Shown here one piece after another: positions 1 to 10,647 of a DNA stretch of 29,072 bases. Source of the stretch: Actinomortierella ambigua (Eukaryota; Mortierellomycota; Mortierellomycetes; Mortierellales; Mortierellaceae). The DNA is taken from NCBI GenBank assembly GCA_016098155.1, contig JAAAJB010000453.1, positions 1-29,072 of the forward strand, in the 5' to 3' direction. A model generated the notes under the pieces. That model ran no database searches. It was not told where the DNA came from and saw nothing but the letters and a program-made list of their open reading frames with translations. How positions within the stretch are numbered: position 1 is the stretch's first letter; each line of letters starts with the position of its first letter. The translations under genes and the position numbers were made by a program.

Positions 1-1
1 A

Positions 2-3000
2 TGCAAGTGCACAGAGAGCGGAAATGTCTGTAGCCAGCAATTCCCAGCCTCTTGCCCGGTCCCTCAAAATGCATTGCTCACATGCACCAGTGGTGCATCC
101 CCGACTACACTGCAGAATTGCACAGCTGGTCCCTGTGTTGGTGTTAATGGAGCGTCTGCAACTGCTACCGGTGTCTTCACAGCTGCCGGTGCCAAGTGCC
201 CGGCGTCGTGCACATGCAGTGAAGGTGGCGATATCTGCGCTTCATCTCTGCCATACGAATGTGGTTTCGGTACTACCAATCTACTCAGCTGCAGCGGCGC
301 CGGTGCCACACCAGTCACCAAAGAGGTCTGCACCGGTTCATGCCAGGTCAACTCGTCCGGCGCCCCTCAGTGCACCACATCATCTGTTCCGGAGGAATGC
401 AAATGCAAATCCACTGGTACTGTGTGCGGCAAGGAGTTCCCTCCATCATGCAATATTCCCGCAGAAGCCGTGTTCACTTGCAGCCGAGGCGGTGAACCTG
501 TGCTTCAGAAGAATTGTACCTCCGGTACTTGTGTTGGTGTCAGCGAAGTGGCGGCCACCATCGACAGTGCTTTCATTGCTGCCTTTGCTACATGCCAGCC
601 CACCTGCACCTGCTCCGGATCCAAGGATATTTGTGCATCAGCTTTACCATATGAATGTGGCTTCGGTACTGCCGCAGTTCTCGCATGCACTGGAGTGGGT
701 AGTACACCTGTGGCCAAGGAGGTGTGTGAGGGCGGATGCGCTAACTTCAATGGCATTAACCAGTGTCCAAGAGGACCAGTCGACAATGCGTGCAAGTGTA
801 CAACCAATGGAACCGTCTGTGGCAAGTCCTTCCCTGACTCTTGCAACGTCACTAAAGAAGCTGTGTTCACGTGCACCAGCGGCGGCACCCCAGCTCTTGA
901 GCGAAATTGCCCTCCCAGCATATGTGTTGGAGTCAGTGGAGTGTCCTCTACCTCCGCCGACGAAACTATCTTCACGGCTGACAATGCTGAATGCCAGGCA
1001 CCATGTACATGTACTGGATCCGAGGATATCTGTGCTTCGACCTTGCCTTTCGAGTGCGGTTTCGGTACCACAGTCCTACTCAGTTGCAGTGGACCCGGAA
1101 GTACTCCTGTGGTCAAGGAGTTCTGCCAGAATGGATGTACAACTATGCCCGGTTACGACCGATGCTCTCCTATCGAGACAGCTACAACGTTATTGGCGAC
1201 CCCGACAGAATCATTTTCAGTCACAAAATCAGTCACAAACACTGTCACACCAACAGAGACCACCACTACGACGGAGACTGCAACTGTGACTGAGAGCACG
1301 GAGACTGGTATTATAACGGATTCTAGGCCGGAAACCAACACTGCGACGGAGACAGGCATAATCACTGAGATAGCGACTACGACGGAGACTGCAACTGCCA
1401 CAGTGTCGGCCAGTGCGGCCGAGACGGTCTCTACGACGGAGACAGCCACTGTATCACAGACTTTCCCCACAAATACCATCACAATAGAAACTGCCTCTAC
1501 CACAGACGCTGCTTCTACAACGGAAACCGTCACTACCACGGAAACTGCCACTTCAACGGAGACTGCCACTGCAACTACTACAACAGACTCAGCTACTATA
1601 ACAACAGACCCTGCTACTACTACAACAGCAGACCCGGCTACTACTACAACAGATCCAGCTACTACTATTACAGACCCAGCTACTACTACCACCACACCGA
1701 ACGCAGTTACTACTACAACAGACCCAGCTACTACCACAACAGATCCAGCTATTTCTACCACAGATCCAGCTACTACCACAGACCCAGCTACTACTACAAC
1801 AACAGACGTAGTTACTACTACAACAGACCCAGCTACTACCACAACAGACCCAGCTATTGCTACCACAGATCCAGCTACTACTACCACAGACCCGGCTACT
1901 ACCACAACAGACCCAGCTGCTACTACAACAGATCCAGCTACTACTACAACAGATCCAGCCACTACCACAACAGACCCAGCTACTACCACAACAGACCCAG
2001 CCACTAGTACCACAGACCCAGCTACTACTACAACAGACCCAGCTACTACTACTACAGACCCAGCCACTAGTACCACAGACCCACCTACTACTACAACAGA
2101 CCCAGCTACTACTACTACAGACCCAGCTACTACTACAACAGACCCAGCTACTACTACTACAGATCCAGCTACTACTACAACAGACCCAGCTACTACTACT
2201 ACAGATCCAGCTACTACTACAACAGATCCAGCTACTACAACTACAGATCCAGCTACTACAACTACAGACCCAGCTACTACTACTACAGACCCGGCTACTA
2301 CTACCACGACAGACCCAGCTACTACAACAGACGAAACCACTACAACAGAAGCTGCAACGCCAACGGCCACTTGTGTATGCACTGGTAGCGACGATGTAAG
2401 TGTATTTTATTCTCAGTGGGAACAGTACCTACTTGCTGAAGTTTATTGCCTTGATATGTATGACCTTTGTTCATTGAATCTGATTCGAGGATCACGATTA
2501 TTAAAAAAATAGGTCTGTGGGTCTACATTCCCAAATACTTGCGAAGGAATCTTGGAGTCAACATTGTACACCTGCACAGGTCCTGGAGCGACCCCTGTTG
2601 AGAAGCTGGATTGCATAAATGGATGCCAATTAACCGCCCCCGGCAACACTTGCAAAAACTGTACGACAGCTGCCGACCGAGTCATCGTTGGGCTTGACTC
2701 ACTCACTGCTGATCTTGAGGGTATCATCGCTGCAATTCCAATTGCCGAAAGGGCGCTTAACGTTATTATCAATATCGTCAAGGAGATCCAGGAAAACATC
2801 GCAGCCACCACTAGCTCGGCCTTCGTCGAGTTGGCATTGGCTGCTTCTGCAGCGCAGCAGATATCCGACGCCCTTTTCGTAATCAACAACGGCTGGTCGG
2901 TACTCCCTCGCCCACCTGACGCCCCGAATCCGTTCCTGATATTCAACACCACCATACCACAAGTGAATGTTCTCATTCATGATCTGGTTATGTGTGTCGG

Positions 3001-3961
3001 TAATGCTACTGGATGCGACGTGTCGATCCGTATCTACGAGGAGTTCGTTCCGCTTGTCAGGGGAGATCTCCAAGCTGCCCAACCGCTATTCGCAGTTCCT
3101 TTCGTATACGATTTCATGATAAGCACTTTCGACAATGCCACACACGCAATCGAGGCGGGCCTGTCCAATTTGGACAACGCCGATTTTGGGCTGGCCGATT
3201 TCCAACTGAACATCATTCTTGCCGTCGCGAAAACATTAGGTACTAACGTGGGCCCTCTGCTCTACGGCGCGGTGTCCAGCCTTCTTTCGGCGTTCAATGC
3301 GGCCGTTGATTGCACCGAGCTCAATTTTACTCAGAACTCTTGCCCCGACATTATGAAGTTCTTCGCCGGCCTCTTACAATTGTTCGAAAAATACATCCGG
3401 CAATGGCTCAGCGCAATCCCAGGACTAAACACCCTCATCACGAACCCGATCTTGGCGGTCTTTGACCAAGTGAGTAATGACTTGCTGACTGAAAACGTGG
3501 CTACCTTCACGGACTCCATGTCGATCCTGATCGGTGGCCTCCAGTTCCTGAATAAAACCGTTGCACCCCTGTTACCGGAGCCGACGAGGACGCAGATGAC
3601 CAACGCGACTCAAGGAATGCTCCGCGTACCCCCGCTGGCTGACGCTTGTGTGGGTGCAACGGATCCCTGCATGGGTACCTATGAAGTCGGAGCGGCTTTC
3701 CTCCAGGGCGCTATCACCAATCTCAGGAGCCTTCCAGCCATCGGCACAACTGGTACGGCTTTCTTCAACGCGGCTGATCAACTGGTGGCTGCTCTTAAGA
3801 CCGGCGCAACCGCTACTATTCAAACGGCCGTGAATGCCATCCAGGCGCCACTGAACGCTCTCGCCTCGATACCTGGAGTAGGTAGCAATGCTGTTTTCCA
3901 AGCCGTCCAATCAACCGTCAACAACATTAACACCTGCGTCAACAACACGACGACACCGTAG
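2..3961 (+). CDS. Secreted Cys-module / Thr-rich tandem-repeat protein, 5' partial, join(<2..2395, 2513..3961)
   Basis: The frame is open from base 2, so the start and signal peptide lie off the window. The first ~390 residues hold three units of ~131 aa (CKC at 2, 398 and 791), each made of two Cys modules of the form CxC-x-[VI]C-xxx-[FL]P-x-[SE]C followed by three or four more Cys. Next come ~390 residues of Thr/Ser-rich mucin-like sequence ending in about 30 DPATTTT repeats. A seventh Cys module follows, split by a phase-0 intron at 2396-2512 (GTAAGT...AAATAG); splicing restores the module pattern, and without it the frame ends at 2512. The last ~430 residues are predicted helical, with few Cys, several N-glycosylation sequons and no hydrophobic GPI-type tail. 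The layout suggests an extracellular or wall-associated, heavily O-glycosylated protein. I do not recognise either domain family, so the function is unknown. Confidence 0.85.
1607..2330 (+). repeat. 21-bp coding minisatellite (DPATTTT)
   Basis: About 30 tandem copies of a 21-bp unit encode the 7-residue repeat DPATTTT. Interruptions such as TPNAV and TDVV occur near the left end, and the right half (after about 2090) is almost homogeneous. Because the unit length is a multiple of three and contains no stop on either strand, the repeat also opens long artefactual frames on both strands. Copy number probably varies between strains. Confidence 0.95.
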
Positions 3962-4481
3962 ATAGCCTGAGCGACCGGGAACAGGCTGAAGAGAGAGGAT
4001 GGTGATAGTTGACAGTGGTTGTCATTGTGTTATTGTCGTTATCAGAATTTTTTTTTGTTGGTTGAACGTAGATTTTGAAAGTATTGATTGAGAGGACTTT
4101 AATTTTTTAAGAGGATCATGCTATTGTAAACTCCTTCGTACTCTGTGTATCTTGCTCTTTTCTCCTGCAGTGCCAGACTTATTTCCTATCCCCTCCCCCT
4201 CCCCCTGACAAAGAATGCGGAGTCAACAGTCTTTGGAAATTGCTCTTTGTAGCACTCATAATCCAAATTTCCCACTGAAAGTCGCACCCTCGTCATAAAC
4301 TTTTCAACATGAATAATGGCTCGGCGGTGAGAGCACAGGAAGGGAAAAGAAAGAAACAAAAGGGAGGTGGGGGGAGGTGGGGGGGAGGGGGAAATGACAG
4401 TTGATAACTCTGTTCGAAAAAAAGCGGTGAACAATCTACATGTACGGGAATAATAGGGTGTATATGATATCAGAGGATCTC
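3962..4481. other. Convergent intergenic region, 520 bp
   Basis: This stretch separates two convergent stop codons and should hold both 3' UTRs. It contains T-rich stretches after 4040, a C-rich tract at 4190-4206 and a G-rich tract at 4361-4391. I see no canonical AATAAA and no credible gene. Confidence 0.7.
4361..4391 (+). other. Putative G-quadruplex-forming tract
   Basis: Four G-runs of at least three bases are separated by 1-4 nt loops (G3, G6, G7, G5, with AGGT/A spacers). This satisfies the usual intramolecular G4 rule on the + strand. It lies ~90 bp past the stop codon of the minus-strand glycosyltransferase, so its transcript would carry the C-rich strand. Confidence 0.55.
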
Positions 4482-6180
4482 TCATGGGAATCGGGTCGTC
4501 TGGATAGTCGCATTGGTCAAGCTAAGTGAGACGTGTTTACCACCAGGAATAGTCTTCATACCGACCAGGTCGTCGCGCATGCGACAGAGCTGGCGCACAA
4601 TCAGATGCCAAGCGTCACGAGTCAATAGCACCTGTCGGCCATGTTCCCACAACGCCTGTCGTTTGCGTTCATATTCTTCCGGCGTGATTGACCGGAGGAT
4701 CTGATCCAGCCTGTGTGCATCTGCACGACGAATACGGACCGTGAACGAATCCCAATCGATATCGTCCTCAAACGGCATGATAATGCCATCGGCAATAATC
4801 ACAGGAACCACGCCAAAGGCAATGTACTCCCAGACCCGCGTGGTGTCCAATGTCCAGCCTTGAGGGGACAGCCCGTACTTTGACCGCGCCAACAGCTGAG
4901 CGTACTCTTCGTATTGCCACCCTTTGGTTATCATGTAGCCTGGCAGCTTGTCAATGCCCTCGTTCAGCAAAGCGCGGATCCCGCTCGAGTACTGGTCGGT
5001 CCGCTTGACATCCCTGTAAATGCCGGCAAAGATGACGAAAATGTCGCGACCAATATGTTGGCGAGGATGTCCACGTGGGCCCACATAGTCCAACGGGCTC
5101 ACCTTGGCAATGTCGAGAATCGCTGTCGCTGATGGGATGGTGATATCATGATACCGACGAGTCTGGCGCCGCTCGACTGCGACATGTCGCCTATCGCCAA
5201 TGGTGGTGAGGAAGGTGGCATTCTGGAAACGGCGGCGGTCTTTGTAGTACAGGGCGGTCATATCCATCGGGTGGATCATGATGTGGTCCTTGCCTTGGCT
5301 ACGCTTCCAGTATGGGTGATCGTTCTCGATATGATCCATCATCCGCCTGACATATTCGACATCAGCCTCGGCCTCGCATTCCTTCTTCTCACGTCCTTCG
5401 TGAAACCAACAGTAGGTCAGGTATGCAGAGCCGCGGAATGGGATGAAAAAAAAGTCGGCCTCTTCTGGGTTGGTGGTGACATAGGTCCTGTGAACAGCCG
5501 ACGTAGGATCGCGCAGTTGCCGCAATAAGATCGTCTCAGCAATGTAAGCGGTGCCGACGGTGGCGTTGCCCATCTGGAAGGGGCCCATCCGCGGGTCGTC
5601 TGGGTATACAAAGATCTTGGGCAAACAGAGTGGCTGGTTGAGCGGTGGTGGCCACATGTAGTCCCAGGTCAGTGGTGGCAATGGATCGAGAATGTGCTCA
5701 GTAAACCTTGCTGGTTCAGTTTGGCTATCACTGTCAGTGATATTGTGGGCTGCAAATTTCACTATAGGAAACCACAAAGCGAATGCGAGTGGTTAAATGC
5801 GTGCATGTGTTGAAATGCGTGTGCGTTCATGCGTGTATGTGCTGAAGTGGCTGAGTGATAAAGTGCGGCAACGATCGAGTACGGAAAGGAGAGGGGCGGA
5901 GTGAGAGGATATGACAAAGCAGACGATGGTCTGATCGGGGAAAAGCGGTTGTTGCCTGTCCTCTCCGTGGGATACTGGTGAAGCCGTTGCTGTTGCTGTT
6001 GTCCACGATATACGAAAAGGATCAAGTCCAGGAGCATGCGGCAGAAATAGTAGACCACTAAGCTGACAATCAACACTTACGAGAAATACTGTTCAGGAGT
6101 AGGCCTGAAGCCACTAGCACTATCAATCCAGTCAAAACTGCCCTGACGACGAAAAGGAGAAGAGTGGTGAGCATTTTCAT
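4482..6180 (-). CDS. Exostosin family (GT47-like) type II membrane glycosyltransferase, complement(join(4482..5761, 6081..6180))
   Basis: The 459-residue product probably transfers sugars in the Golgi/ER lumen; donor and acceptor cannot be told. Exon 1 starts at an ATG at 6180 with an in-frame TAG three codons upstream. It encodes a short N-tail plus a hydrophobic signal anchor (LLLFVVRAVLTGLIVLVASG). A 319-nt intron (GTAAGTG at 6080, CCTATAG ending at 5762) joins it in phase 1 to the catalytic exon. That exon shows exostosin hallmarks: LPKIFVYPDDPR, EEADFFFIPF, FAGIYRD, SKYGLSPQGW and WEYIAFGVVPVIIADG, the last resembling the nucleotide-sugar-binding half of GT47 enzymes. The long frame before 5761 has only a TTG start and no anchor, which supports the two-exon model. 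The family call is firm; the exact enzyme is not. Confidence 0.87.
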
Positions 6181-7997
6181 GTCCGGCTACGTTCAGCTAT
6201 GATTGTCCTTGTTGCTAATGACGAGCTATTGGGGCAGGTGGTACCTTGTTCGACGATGACCCCGAGGCTTTCTCCGTGGTGAAGTACAACCATCATTCTG
6301 GGGCCGACGAAAGAAAGGCAGCGACATATTAGGGAGGGGAGTGAACGTAGAGAAAGGAGACTGGAGATCTGAGAACTTGATGAAAAAGAAAAAAGCGAAA
6401 CGAAAAAAAAGAAGCCGTTGGACGGTTAGTCATGTGCCCGAAGCTTGAGAAGCTTGCAGCGAGTATCAGCTTCATTTTCCCGACGTTGAAGATGATCAGT
6501 CGAGTGTTACCGACGGAGTTCTCTCATACAGTGCCATGTATTTCCGATATCGACTTGGGCTGTTGTAGGTCCGACACAAAGTTAGCTGCAGTGTCTCGGT
6601 ACGTACTAATGATTCTACTAGAACCATCACCGTAGGAAGTATAAACGTCCCCTCAACACCTTCTCTCGCAATCGTATGTATACACGGGTGGGAAGACAAG
6701 GCGAAACTCATCGGCAGACGTTCTTCTATGTCTTCGAAAGCGACTCTGTTCACGTATAAGAGAGAGACAAATAGAATATTAACTGAGCACACTAAGAAGG
6801 CGGGGGTCTGTATTTTCACCCTGGGTCAGAGCTGGATGACGGGAAAGAGGGAAACCTGAACAGCCCACCCGACCGCCATTGGCTGTGCAACCTCCGTTTC
6901 CCGTTTCCTACACCTGGACTCGCTGACACCATCTCCTCTTGAAGGGTACGCATTGGCCTGGTGTTGACGATGAGCCATCTAGGCTGCCCCTCACTGACCA
7001 GAGGAGAGAGGGGGGGGGGGTGGATTTCATGATGTGTACGGTGTTGGCGCAAAGTGTCAATCCTCATTCAGTTCACGCCCACCTGACAGCAGCAAAAATA
7101 ACATAAAAAGAACGGGGAAGAATTCCATCTGTTTTTCTGCTGTGCTATGTGGGATCGTGTCACGCAGACACTATCCGATTTGTTCAACTCCACTTCTTGC
7201 AAGCCCTGATAGCATTCATCTCCATTCTTCCAATATGCCTCTGCGACAGCCCAGTTTCCGCCATAGTTGGACGCCACATTCCCAAAATCGTGTATTTTTA
7301 ACGATGTTGGTAAACATATCATATTGCACCTCGTACGATCGAACATGATCATAGCATGGCGACGATTTCGTCCTCCAAAAGCAGTGTAAAAGGTTGGGAT
7401 GAGTTATGATTCAATCGACTCTGCCATCGCAAGAAAAAAAAAAGAAAAAGAAAGAAAGAAAGAGGCCGATTTGTTTTCCTTAGGTTTACAAAGCTTGCCC
7501 CGTTTTTGTGGTACTTGCTGTGGGACTTTTCACCGTTCGCTTTCTCTGTTGCATTTAGTCTTCTTTCAACGCTTCGCTCATCTCTTCTTTTCCCTTCCGC
7601 TCTTTCTGTTCCTGACATTATTGGGTAGTCTACAGTTGTACTGTACTTCTGCACCGTATTGATCCCGCTCTTCACAACTCTGCACGGCAGCACAGCAGCG
7701 GTCGAAAACACAAACCAAAACGCGAGAGCAAGCAAGCACAAAAAATAATGCAGTGTCCTTTTAATGCTGGAATAACAAAAAAGCCTTCCTAAATATCCTT
7801 CTTCCTTGCATGCGCCATCTTTCAGCCCACAGATAAGAGAGCCGACAACGACAATGACATTACAGAAAAGAGAAAACGATGATATGCGTGAAAACATAAC
7901 AAAAATGAGAGAAAATGCTTAGGCGGAAAGAGAGGAGTAGAGGGTAATCGTGAGATGTGAGGAGGAGGAGGGAGTGGTGAGTGCGACGAAAAAAAAA
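6181..7997. other. Intergenic region, 1.8 kb, no supported gene
   Basis: This region is upstream of the glycosyltransferase start and downstream of the Rli1 stop, both on the minus strand. It has A/T-rich runs, a G11 run at 7010-7020 and several open frames of 80-180 codons (for example 7349-7897 minus) with low-complexity or atypical composition and no recognisable domain. No tRNA B-box or other RNA gene was seen. It may hold the promoter of the glycosyltransferase gene or a decayed gene. Confidence 0.6.
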
Positions 7998-10409
7998 TTA
8001 GTCTTCCAAGAAGAAGTACTGGCCCGAAGCCTTCTGTTCCTTGTCCTTGATCGAGTCTTGCTTGTTGATACGGGGGCGGTAGTTGGTGGGGTCGCGACGG
8101 AAGGTAATCTGCAGCGACGACAAGAACTTGTTCATACCGGTCAGCAAGCTCTGGGGAGTACCGGCGGTGGCCTCGACCGAAGGCTTACCGGTGTATACGA
8201 CGACACGGTCGGCCAGATATGTAGCCATAATAAAGTCGTGCTCGACAACGAAGGCAGTCTTCTTGGAGTGCAGAATGAAGCGCTTGATGACCTTGGCAGC
8301 AATGATACGCTGCTCAGAGTCGAGGTAGGCAGAGGGCTCGTCGATCAGGTAAATATCAGCAGGCGTACCGAGAGCCAGAACAATGGCAACACGTTGCAAC
8401 TCTCCTCCGGACAAGTGGCCGACCTCCTGGTCGACGATGGGCTCGATCTGCATGGGCTTGAGCACATCCGTGTTGAACTGAGGGTGCATGAAGGCTGCCT
8501 TAATCTTCTTGAGGAACAGCATACGAACAGTACCCTTGAACTTGGGTGCAATCTTCTGGGGCTTGTACGAGACGTTGAGCTCAGGGACATACTGATCGCC
8601 GTCAGGCTTCAGCACACCAGCCAGAAGACGGATGAAGGTCGTCTTACCAGTACCGTTCTCTCCCAACATGACAATGATCTCCGAATCTGTAAACTGACCG
8701 GCATCAACGTTCAGCTTGAAGTCACCCATCGTCTTCGACATGGAGGGGTACTTGTAACGGCGGTTGTGCTCGTTGTACAGGAGCTCATCGGCCGTTTCAG
8801 CCAGACGGAAGGTGAGCGACTCCTCACGGAAACGCAGGTTCTCCGTGGGGATCATACCATCCAAGAAAACGTTGATACCTTCACGGACCGAGAAGGGGAG
8901 GGTAACGACACCATAGACCGAAGGAAGACCATACAACACGCAGACAAAGTCCGAAAGGTAATCCAGGACCGACAAATCGTGCTCGACAACAATGACGTAG
9001 CATGAGGGGTGCAGCAGCGAGCGGATCACACGAGCAGCATTCAGACGCTGCTTAACATCCAGATACGACGAGGGCTCGTCAAACATGTAACTATTTTGGG
9101 TGCCGACAAAATGGGGTCACATGGACAGGTTAGTTGCCAACTTGTGATTTGTTGCTCGCGTGGCTCATAAAAATGTCGGCAAGCATCTAAAATGCCCCCT
9201 TTCTGCTGCTTCTTTTCATGGATCACACGTACATATCTGAACGCTGAACGCAGACAATCGAAATGGCAAAACGCTGAAGTTCTCCTCCAGAAAGTTGGCC
9301 GACTTCACGCTGCAGAATATCCTTGAGATCTAGTGGTTCGATTTCGAAAAGAGGGAAAGTATAGGTCAGCCTTCACATTAGAAACCAAAACTTGCAGGTT
9401 GTAGCTGAATGCGCCATCCAAATATCCAAAAAAAAAGTCCTCAATGCATACCGAGATCGTCGATCATGCGCTGGCGGTTGTCAAGCTCGAGCTTAGAGTC
9501 CAAGAGGTCAGTGACCTTGCCCGACACGGCCTTGGGGAGGTGATCGACGTACTGGGGCTTGATGATAGCCTTGAGGTTGTCCTCGAGAATCTTTGTGAAG
9601 AAGTTCTGAAGTTCAGAACCACGGAAGTGCTTCAAGATCTCCTGCCAGTCGGGGGCGTTGTCGAAGCGACCCAAGTTGGGCTTCAGCTTTCCAGCAAGAA
9701 TCTTCAGGGCAGTCGATTTACCGATACCGTTGGTACCGACAAGACCGAGAACCTGGCCAGGGCGAGGGACAGGCAGACGATGAAGCTTGAACGAGTTGGC
9801 TGAGTAACGGTGGGTGACCTGAGACTCCAGGTTGGTGGGCAAGTTGATGACATGGATGGCACCAAAGGGGCAACGCTTCACACAGATACCACAACCAATG
9901 CAGAGATCCTCCGAAATGAAGGCGATCTTGGAGTTGGGGTTGACCTCAATACAGAGCTTGCCTAAAGAAGAACAAGAAAGAAAGAGAGAAAAAGAAAAAG
10001 TCAATTCGAAAGTTCGGAGAAAACGATAAATATGCAATTCCGAGGTATGTGGGGAGTGGGTAAAGGGAGGGAACGTATAAAAACGTCGTCGATGCTGGTG
10101 CTTCAGCCTCGCAAGGTCACCAAAAGGGACACGACAGACAGCCTCCTCTAGGTTCGTAGCCCCTAGTTGACATAAATCCGAGGTAGGTCATGTATTCTTG
10201 AATGGGTGCATGGCGAGCTGAATGCATCAGAGATCCTGGCTCTGTCGCAAAAAAAAAAAAATAAAAAATAAAAAAATAAAAAAAAATGTGTGGGAAGAGA
10301 ACGCACCCATCTTGACAACGGGGCAAGACTTCTTGCACTCCTGTCTGCATTTCTTGGGCTTGCACTTGTCCGTGCTGACAATGGCAATACGGGTGAGCTG
10401 ATCAGACAT
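7998..10409 (-). CDS. RLI1: ABCE1/Rli1 ribosome-recycling ATPase, complement(join(7998..9090, 9233..9329, 9452..9961, 10307..10409))
   Basis: The 600-residue cytosolic ABC protein splits post-termination and stalled ribosomes with eRF1 or Dom34 and acts in initiation. The first Fe-S cysteines ([15 protein letters not shown], residues ~16-30) and second set ([12 protein letters not shown], 55-66) are intact. NBD1 has Walker [10 protein letters not shown] (110-118), signature LSGGELQ (217-223) and Walker B ending D241-E242. NBD2 has GENGTGKTT (380-388), LSGGELQ (463-469), D487-E488 and the switch-His motif VVEHD. Three introns of 345, 122 and 142 nt were placed by GT-AG sites and conserved sequence across each junction (MG|K, LD|L, SDI|YMFDEP). 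Length matches the family (599-608 aa). The start at 10409 gives the canonical [11 protein letters not shown]. The promoter must fit within ~240 bp and includes an assembly gap. Confidence 0.97.
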
Positions 10410-10549
10410 TGTAGACAGCAGAGACGAAGAGGATGGGAAGGGAGGAGAATGGAGAGAGGACCAGGAGGCAAGGGAGGACAGCGAATGTGGTGGTAAGAGG
10501 AGAGCACTTTTTTTTTGTTGACGAAAATACGTCGCAGTCACGCCTTGAT

Positions 10550-10559
10550 NNNNNNNNNN
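10550..10559. other. Assembly gap (10 N) beside a poly-T run
   Basis: Ten N bases stand just left of a run of about 22 T at 10567-10588. The gap lies in the ~240-bp space between the RNPS1-like stop and the Rli1 start codon. Its true size is unknown, since ten N is often a placeholder, and homopolymer slippage is the likely cause. Confidence 0.98.
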
Positions 10560-10647
10560 GGCGGGTGTTTTTTTTTTTTTTTTTTTTTTATTACACACGC
10601 AATACCCAAACGCATTCTAAATTCATGTACAAGCACAGCAAAACGCA

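Noticed and set aside
1153..2382. 409-codon Val/Ala-rich frame on the minus strand
   Set aside because: It is the mirror of the 21-bp DPATTTT array, whose unit contains no stop on either strand; it has no independent domain.
1857..2399. 180-codon Gln/Leu-rich frame on the plus strand
   Set aside because: Another reading frame of the same minisatellite.
5762..6076. 104-codon minus frame with a hydrophobic start just upstream of the glycosyltransferase
   Set aside because: It starts at GTG inside the predicted 319-nt intron, ends at the acceptor TAG and cannot join the catalytic exon in frame. The exon at 6081-6180 gives a better anchor.
7349..7897. 182-codon minus frame
   Set aside because: Low-complexity Phe/Leu and Lys stretches, no domain recognised and no support from neighbouring signals.
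7950..9005. 351-codon plus frame antisense to Rli1
   Set aside because: Exact shadow of the conserved fourth Rli1 exon.
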